Program-made: the position numbers and the translations under genes | The notes under the pieces: generated by a model | What the model saw: the letters and a program-made list of their open reading frames with translations, nothing else | Told to the model about the DNA's origin: nothing | Databases searched by the model: none | Source of the DNA: a virus | DNA: 21,408 nt | IMG/VR virus record: IMGVR_UViG_3300033816_000950 | Coordinates: 1 to 21,408 of that record | Strand: one strand, 5' to 3' | Part shown: piece after piece, positions 17,841-21,408 of the stretch | Position numbering within the stretch: the stretch's first letter is position 1 | Layout: every line of letters starts with the position of its first letter

Positions 17841-19052
17841 ATGTCAAATAGTATAGGAAATTTAAAGAACAGTGGCCTACAAGGAAATAATTTTCCTTGG
17901 CAACTTAAAGTATTACAAGGACTACAAGCAATAGCTAATTCAACAAGTGCACCATTAACTTGTGTTGATCAAGTAACTGTATGTGGTACAACATTTACTG
18001 ATATAGAAGGTGTTAGTGCTCTTAATGTAAATGTTGTAAATCCAATTCCATTAGAAGTAGTTATCAATGAAGCTAATGATAGCATCTTAGTTTATGGAAA
18101 TGATGGTACTACAAATAGAAAGATTAAAACTGATATTAATGGTGAGTTACAGGTAGATGTATTAACTATGCCTGCAACATTTGCAGAAGATTCTGCTCAT
18201 GTATCTGGTAATACAGGTGCCTTTGTAATGGGTGTTAGGAATGACCTTAATACTCCTATGACTAATGCTAATGGTGATTATTCTCCTATAGCAGTAAACA
18301 ACAATGGTGCAGTAGCTATTCAAGATGGTGGTAACTCTATAACAGTAGATGCTACAGCATTAGACATTAGACCATTAACATGTGCTGATAAAGTATCATT
18401 ATGCTTTAATGATGGTGTTAGTGATCTTACTGTAAGTACAGCAAATCCATTACCAGTTAATGCAGCAATTACATTTCCTTCATCACTACCAGTAACACAA
18501 GATCCTCTTTCTAATCCTTGGACAGTAGATGGTAGAGTTAGTATAGGTGATGGTACTGATTTGTTAGAAATAAATACAGATGGATCAATAAATGTAAATG
18601 CTACTATTGATTGTGATACAAGTTCAATAAAAATATGTGATGGTACTACAGACTTAGGTATTAATCTAGATGGTAGTATTAATACTCAATCTAGTACATT
18701 AGATGGTTCTGGTAATGCTATTACAAGTTTACTTAGCGGTTCAAGAAGAGGATTAGATGTAAATATATTAACACCAACTGTTGCTGTTGCATTAGGTAGT
18801 CTTGTTGAAACAGGAGTTGCAGGAGATTTGTCATCTTTTGGTCCATCTATAACTTCAATATCATTTCAAAATATTGGTACTACTGTAGCTACTATATCTG
18901 TTGATGGTGGAGCAAATTTCTTTCCATTAGCTCCAGGAACATCACTTAATCTAGATCCTAGAATTCCTATGGGTTACTATGATGGTACATCATTCTTTTG
19001 GGATGCAACAGCAATTGGTGCATCTTTACTTATTATTTATAACTATATCTAA
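17841..19052 (+). CDS. Beta-rich virion protein with Cys-pair repeats (403 aa)
   Basis: The N-terminus (NSIGNLKNSGLQGNNFPWQLKVLQGLQA, 3-30 in pieces) resembles a virion-attachment segment seen in tail proteins of Bacteroidota phages. Three Cys pairs then recur: PLTCVDQVTVC (38-48), PLTCADKVSLC (178-188) and DCDTSSIKIC (257-266), the first two exactly 140 residues apart. DGTTDL and DGSIN strand-turn repeats follow, and a C-terminal domain of about 90 residues ends with a Phe-rich and Ile-rich tail. No hydrophobic signal. It lies between two tail genes and after a terminator, so it probably has its own transcript or relies on read-through. Probably a tail or baseplate-associated protein. Confidence 0.75.
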   Translation: MSNSIGNLKNSGLQGNNFPWQLKVLQGLQAIANSTSAPLTCVDQVTVCGTTFTDIEGVSALNVNVVNPIPLEVVINEANDSILVYGNDGTTNRKIKTDINGELQVDVLTMPATFAEDSAHVSGNTGAFVMGVRNDLNTPMTNANGDYSPIAVNNNGAVAIQDGGNSITVDATALDIRPLTCADKVSLCFNDGVSDLTVSTANPLPVNAAITFPSSLPVTQDPLSNPWTVDGRVSIGDGTDLLEINTDGSINVNATIDCDTSSIKICDGTTDLGINLDGSINTQSSTLDGSGNAITSLLSGSRRGLDVNILTPTVAVALGSLVETGVAGDLSSFGPSITSISFQNIGTTVATISVDGGANFFPLAPGTSLNLDPRIPMGYYDGTSFFWDATAIGASLLIIYNYI

Positions 19053-19063
19053 AATAGTATATT

Positions 19064-21408
19064 ATGTCAATTTATATAAATAGAGATTTGCCAAATGATG
19101 AGTATAATGCAGCAGTAGGTGCCAATAATCCTTCAAGTGCAAATGTATTTGCTACAATAAGTGACTTATTAACTTTAGGGGGGATATTGCATGGAGTAGC
19201 TTCAGGTACTAATGCTTATACTGTTACTATCCCAAGTGTTACAAGTTATGCAGATGGAGATACATATGTTGTAAGATTTACAAATGGTAATGATGATGAC
19301 TCAACTATTGATATAAATGGTCTTGGTGTTAAAACATTAGTAAAACAACCAAATGTACAAGTAACAGGAGGAGATATTTTAGCTGGTCAAGAAATCATAA
19401 TAGTATATGATGGTACTACCTTTCAATGTATTGAAACAGCACCAAATCAACTTTTTGCATTTGTAACTAATGATGATTCTGTAACAATTAACAAAGGAGA
19501 ACCTGTATATGCTTTTGGTGCTTCAGGTAACAGAATGAGTGTTAAGTTAGCATTCAATACATCTGATGCTACATCAGCTAGAACAATTGGTGTTGTATAC
19601 AGCACATCTATTGCACCTAACCAAAGAGGTTTTATCATTATAAATGGAGTTGTATCAGGACTTAATACATCTATGTATGCTCCCGGAGATCAATTATATC
19701 TAGGAGCTACTGCAGGTACTTTGACAAATGTTAAACCATATGCACCTAACCATCTAGTATATGTTGGTCTAGTAGAAAGAGCAAATGCTGGTAATGGTCA
19801 AATATATATTAAGGTTCAAAATGGTTATGAACTTGATGAGTTACATGATGTAGATCTTATATCAAATCCACCTACTGACGGAGAGGTTTTAACATATGAC
19901 GGTGGTTCAGGTTTATGGATAAATGAAGCATTACCAGCTACAATTGGAGAAAACTTAAACATAAATTTAAGTCCTGTTATTGATAATACAATTACAGATC
20001 CATCTCTACTTACCCCAGATTATGAAGATGCCTACTTAGTACCTATAGGAGCTATTGGAGTATGGGCTGGACAAGATAACAATATTGCAACTTGGGATGG
20101 TGAACAATGGTTATTTTATACACCAAGTGCTAGTGATTCAACTACAGTTCTTACTGGTCCAAATGCTGGATATGTATATACTTTTGATGGAGCAGTTTGG
20201 AATATTACCATAACAACATCTCCAGGAGCAACACCTTTTTATATTGCAGGCTCTGCAGTAGATGCTGGTGGTAACAAAACTTCACAAATTGCTAGAGTTT
20301 CAGGATTAACTTTAGGTTCAAATTCAGGTGCTTATGGATCATCTCCACTTACTGTAAGAGGTACAGGTTCTTTAGAGAATGTTGTATCTAGATGGGGTAT
20401 GGGTGCAGGAAATGCAACTACCCTTGGTAACTGGTATAGAATTGCAGGTTTTACTATTAGTAATAATACTAGCAAAAATTATCAAATATTAATTAATATT
20501 GGAGGTAGAAATCCTAACACATGGGCCTCTGCAATTTTACATATTAATTTAAGTAAAGTGTCTGGTACGGGACAAGGTATTTGTAGAGTAGTAAACAACT
20601 CTGGTCCTGGTTATCTTACATCAATAGATAATAATTTTAGACTTGATGAATCTAATTTTGAATTTAGAAGATATGCAAATGCTGGAGCAGGTACTGTTAA
20701 TTTCAGACTATACTATAAACCAACTGTACTAAATACTTCTATGTCAGCTACGGTTCTTAATTCAGCTGGTGGTACAACTACTGCAATAGGAATACAATGG
20801 TTTAACACATATTTAGGAGCTGTAATTGAAGGTCCTGCTTCAGGAGGTATTACTGCTAATTATGCTACATTTAACTATTCAGGACAAAGAACTAATATAT
20901 CTGCAATTATAGATCCAACAATTCTTGACGATACAAATTTTCAATATACTATTGGTTCATTATGGTATAACACAGTTACTCAAAATGTATTTCAATGTTT
21001 AGATAATACATTAAATGCAGCAGTATGGAAACAAATTACAAATGAAATAGTTTTTATACCTCCTGTTGAACAATCAGAAATTAGAAGAGGTGCACTTGCA
21101 ATTTCTGGTATTACGAGTACAGGTTCTTTTGGTGGTATTACACCAGTATTAACTGGCTCGGCAGTTGCTATATCATTTGGAGGAACCGTACCATTACCAA
21201 AATTAAGATTACTTACAACAACAGGTACTACAAACTCAACTGTTGGTATAAATTATGGTGCATCTGGTATTGTAAATAGATTAGGCAAAGGATTTAGATT
21301 TATTGGAAGTTATATCTATTCAGATCAGTCAGCTGGAGGAACTAACTGGTTTGTACCAGGAGCAAGACAATTTATTGGTTTAACAACTGGTTTAGCATTA
21401 TTACCTAT
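19064..21408 (+). CDS. Large tail fibre/tail protein, C-terminus beyond window
   Basis: The frame from ATG 19064 is open to the window end: 781 full codons. The start MSIYINRDLPNDEYNAAVGANNPSSANVF is a typical fibre N-terminus. NGYELDELHDVDL with NPPTDGEVLTYDGGSGLW (about 259-290) is a module repeated in phage tail fibres. YLVPIGAIGVWAGQDNNIATWDGEQWLFY (about 323-351) matches DUF2793-like modules of phage tail proteins. A SLWYNTVTQNVFQCLDN block (about 632-648) is a second small beta module. The rest is beta-rich, Gly/Ser/Thr-rich and without Cys-rich or catalytic motifs. It should bind host surface structures. Confidence 0.85.
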   Translation, partial: MSIYINRDLPNDEYNAAVGANNPSSANVFATISDLLTLGGILHGVASGTNAYTVTIPSVTSYADGDTYVVRFTNGNDDDSTIDINGLGVKTLVKQPNVQVTGGDILAGQEIIIVYDGTTFQCIETAPNQLFAFVTNDDSVTINKGEPVYAFGASGNRMSVKLAFNTSDATSARTIGVVYSTSIAPNQRGFIIINGVVSGLNTSMYAPGDQLYLGATAGTLTNVKPYAPNHLVYVGLVERANAGNGQIYIKVQNGYELDELHDVDLISNPPTDGEVLTYDGGSGLWINEALPATIGENLNINLSPVIDNTITDPSLLTPDYEDAYLVPIGAIGVWAGQDNNIATWDGEQWLFYTPSASDSTTVLTGPNAGYVYTFDGAVWNITITTSPGATPFYIAGSAVDAGGNKTSQIARVSGLTLGSNSGAYGSSPLTVRGTGSLENVVSRWGMGAGNATTLGNWYRIAGFTISNNTSKNYQILINIGGRNPNTWASAILHINLSKVSGTGQGICRVVNNSGPGYLTSIDNNFRLDESNFEFRRYANAGAGTVNFRLYYKPTVLNTSMSATVLNSAGGTTTAIGIQWFNTYLGAVIEGPASGGITANYATFNYSGQRTNISAIIDPTILDDTNFQYTIGSLWYNTVTQNVFQCLDNTLNAAVWKQITNEIVFIPPVEQSEIRRGALAISGITSTGSFGGITPVLTGSAVAISFGGTVPLPKLRLLTTTGTTNSTVGINYGASGIVNRLGKGFRFIGSYIYSDQSAGGTNWFVPGARQFIGLTTGLALLP

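Noticed and set aside
19447-19638. Minus-strand 63-codon ORF
   Set aside because: Antisense to the large tail fibre frame, which is open for 781 codons.

Overview
The window looks like part of a double-stranded DNA phage genome that infects a Bacteroidota host. It is AT-rich (roughly one third G+C by eye) and densely packed with small genes, and most starts lack a Shine-Dalgarno sequence. The rightward genes carry TAnnTTTG boxes, the -7 element known from Bacteroides promoters. TAG, TAA and TGA all end genes here, so I see no sign of stop-codon recoding. The two-arm layout and several remembered protein families resemble crAss-like phages. That assignment rests on memory of families, not on a search. 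I saw no tRNA, CRISPR array, insertion sequence or complete integrase.

Leftward arm (1 to about 14010, minus strand), read from the centre outwards. At 14009-12220 there are up to five short transcription units. Each starts with the same 15-bp motif (consensus TACAACCCTNNACTT), and the first four carry one ORF (113, 23, 120 and 171 aa) and end in a strong hairpin-plus-T terminator. The fifth motif sits before an AT-rich stretch with only a possible 16-residue ORF. Next come small unknown or membrane genes (11980-11258) and two larger unknown proteins (10968-10174 and 10073-9162). Two small operons (8808-7421 and 7270-6414) follow, then a long operon from 6359 off the left edge. That operon encodes an HNH endonuclease, a compact DEAH-type SF2 helicase, a ClpS-like Clp-protease adaptor, a lipoprotein, membrane proteins and a zinc-ribbon protein. 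It ends in a radical SAM protein of the spore-photoproduct-lyase-like family, cut by the window edge. Four junctions in its distal part carry an identical 23-bp element that holds stop codons in all three frames and ends in the next gene's ATG.

Centre (14010-14298). The divergent junction holds a G-rich island (14064-14124, about 73% G+C by my count), two candidate -7 boxes and a terminator.

Rightward arm (14299 to the right edge, plus strand). It encodes an HExxH metalloprotease-like protein, a small unknown protein, a GroES/gp31-like co-chaperonin, a DUF3310 protein (the family of T7 gp1.7), and a small membrane protein. A tail and receptor-binding block follows: a collagen-like fibre, two small virion-type proteins, a 403-aa beta-rich protein with repeated Cys pairs, and a fibre of at least 781 aa that runs off the window.

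Taken together, the leftward arm reads as early takeover and DNA-metabolism functions, and the rightward arm as late assembly and tail functions. Three genes (ClpS-like, GroES-like, HExxH) point to protein quality control as a target of the phage.
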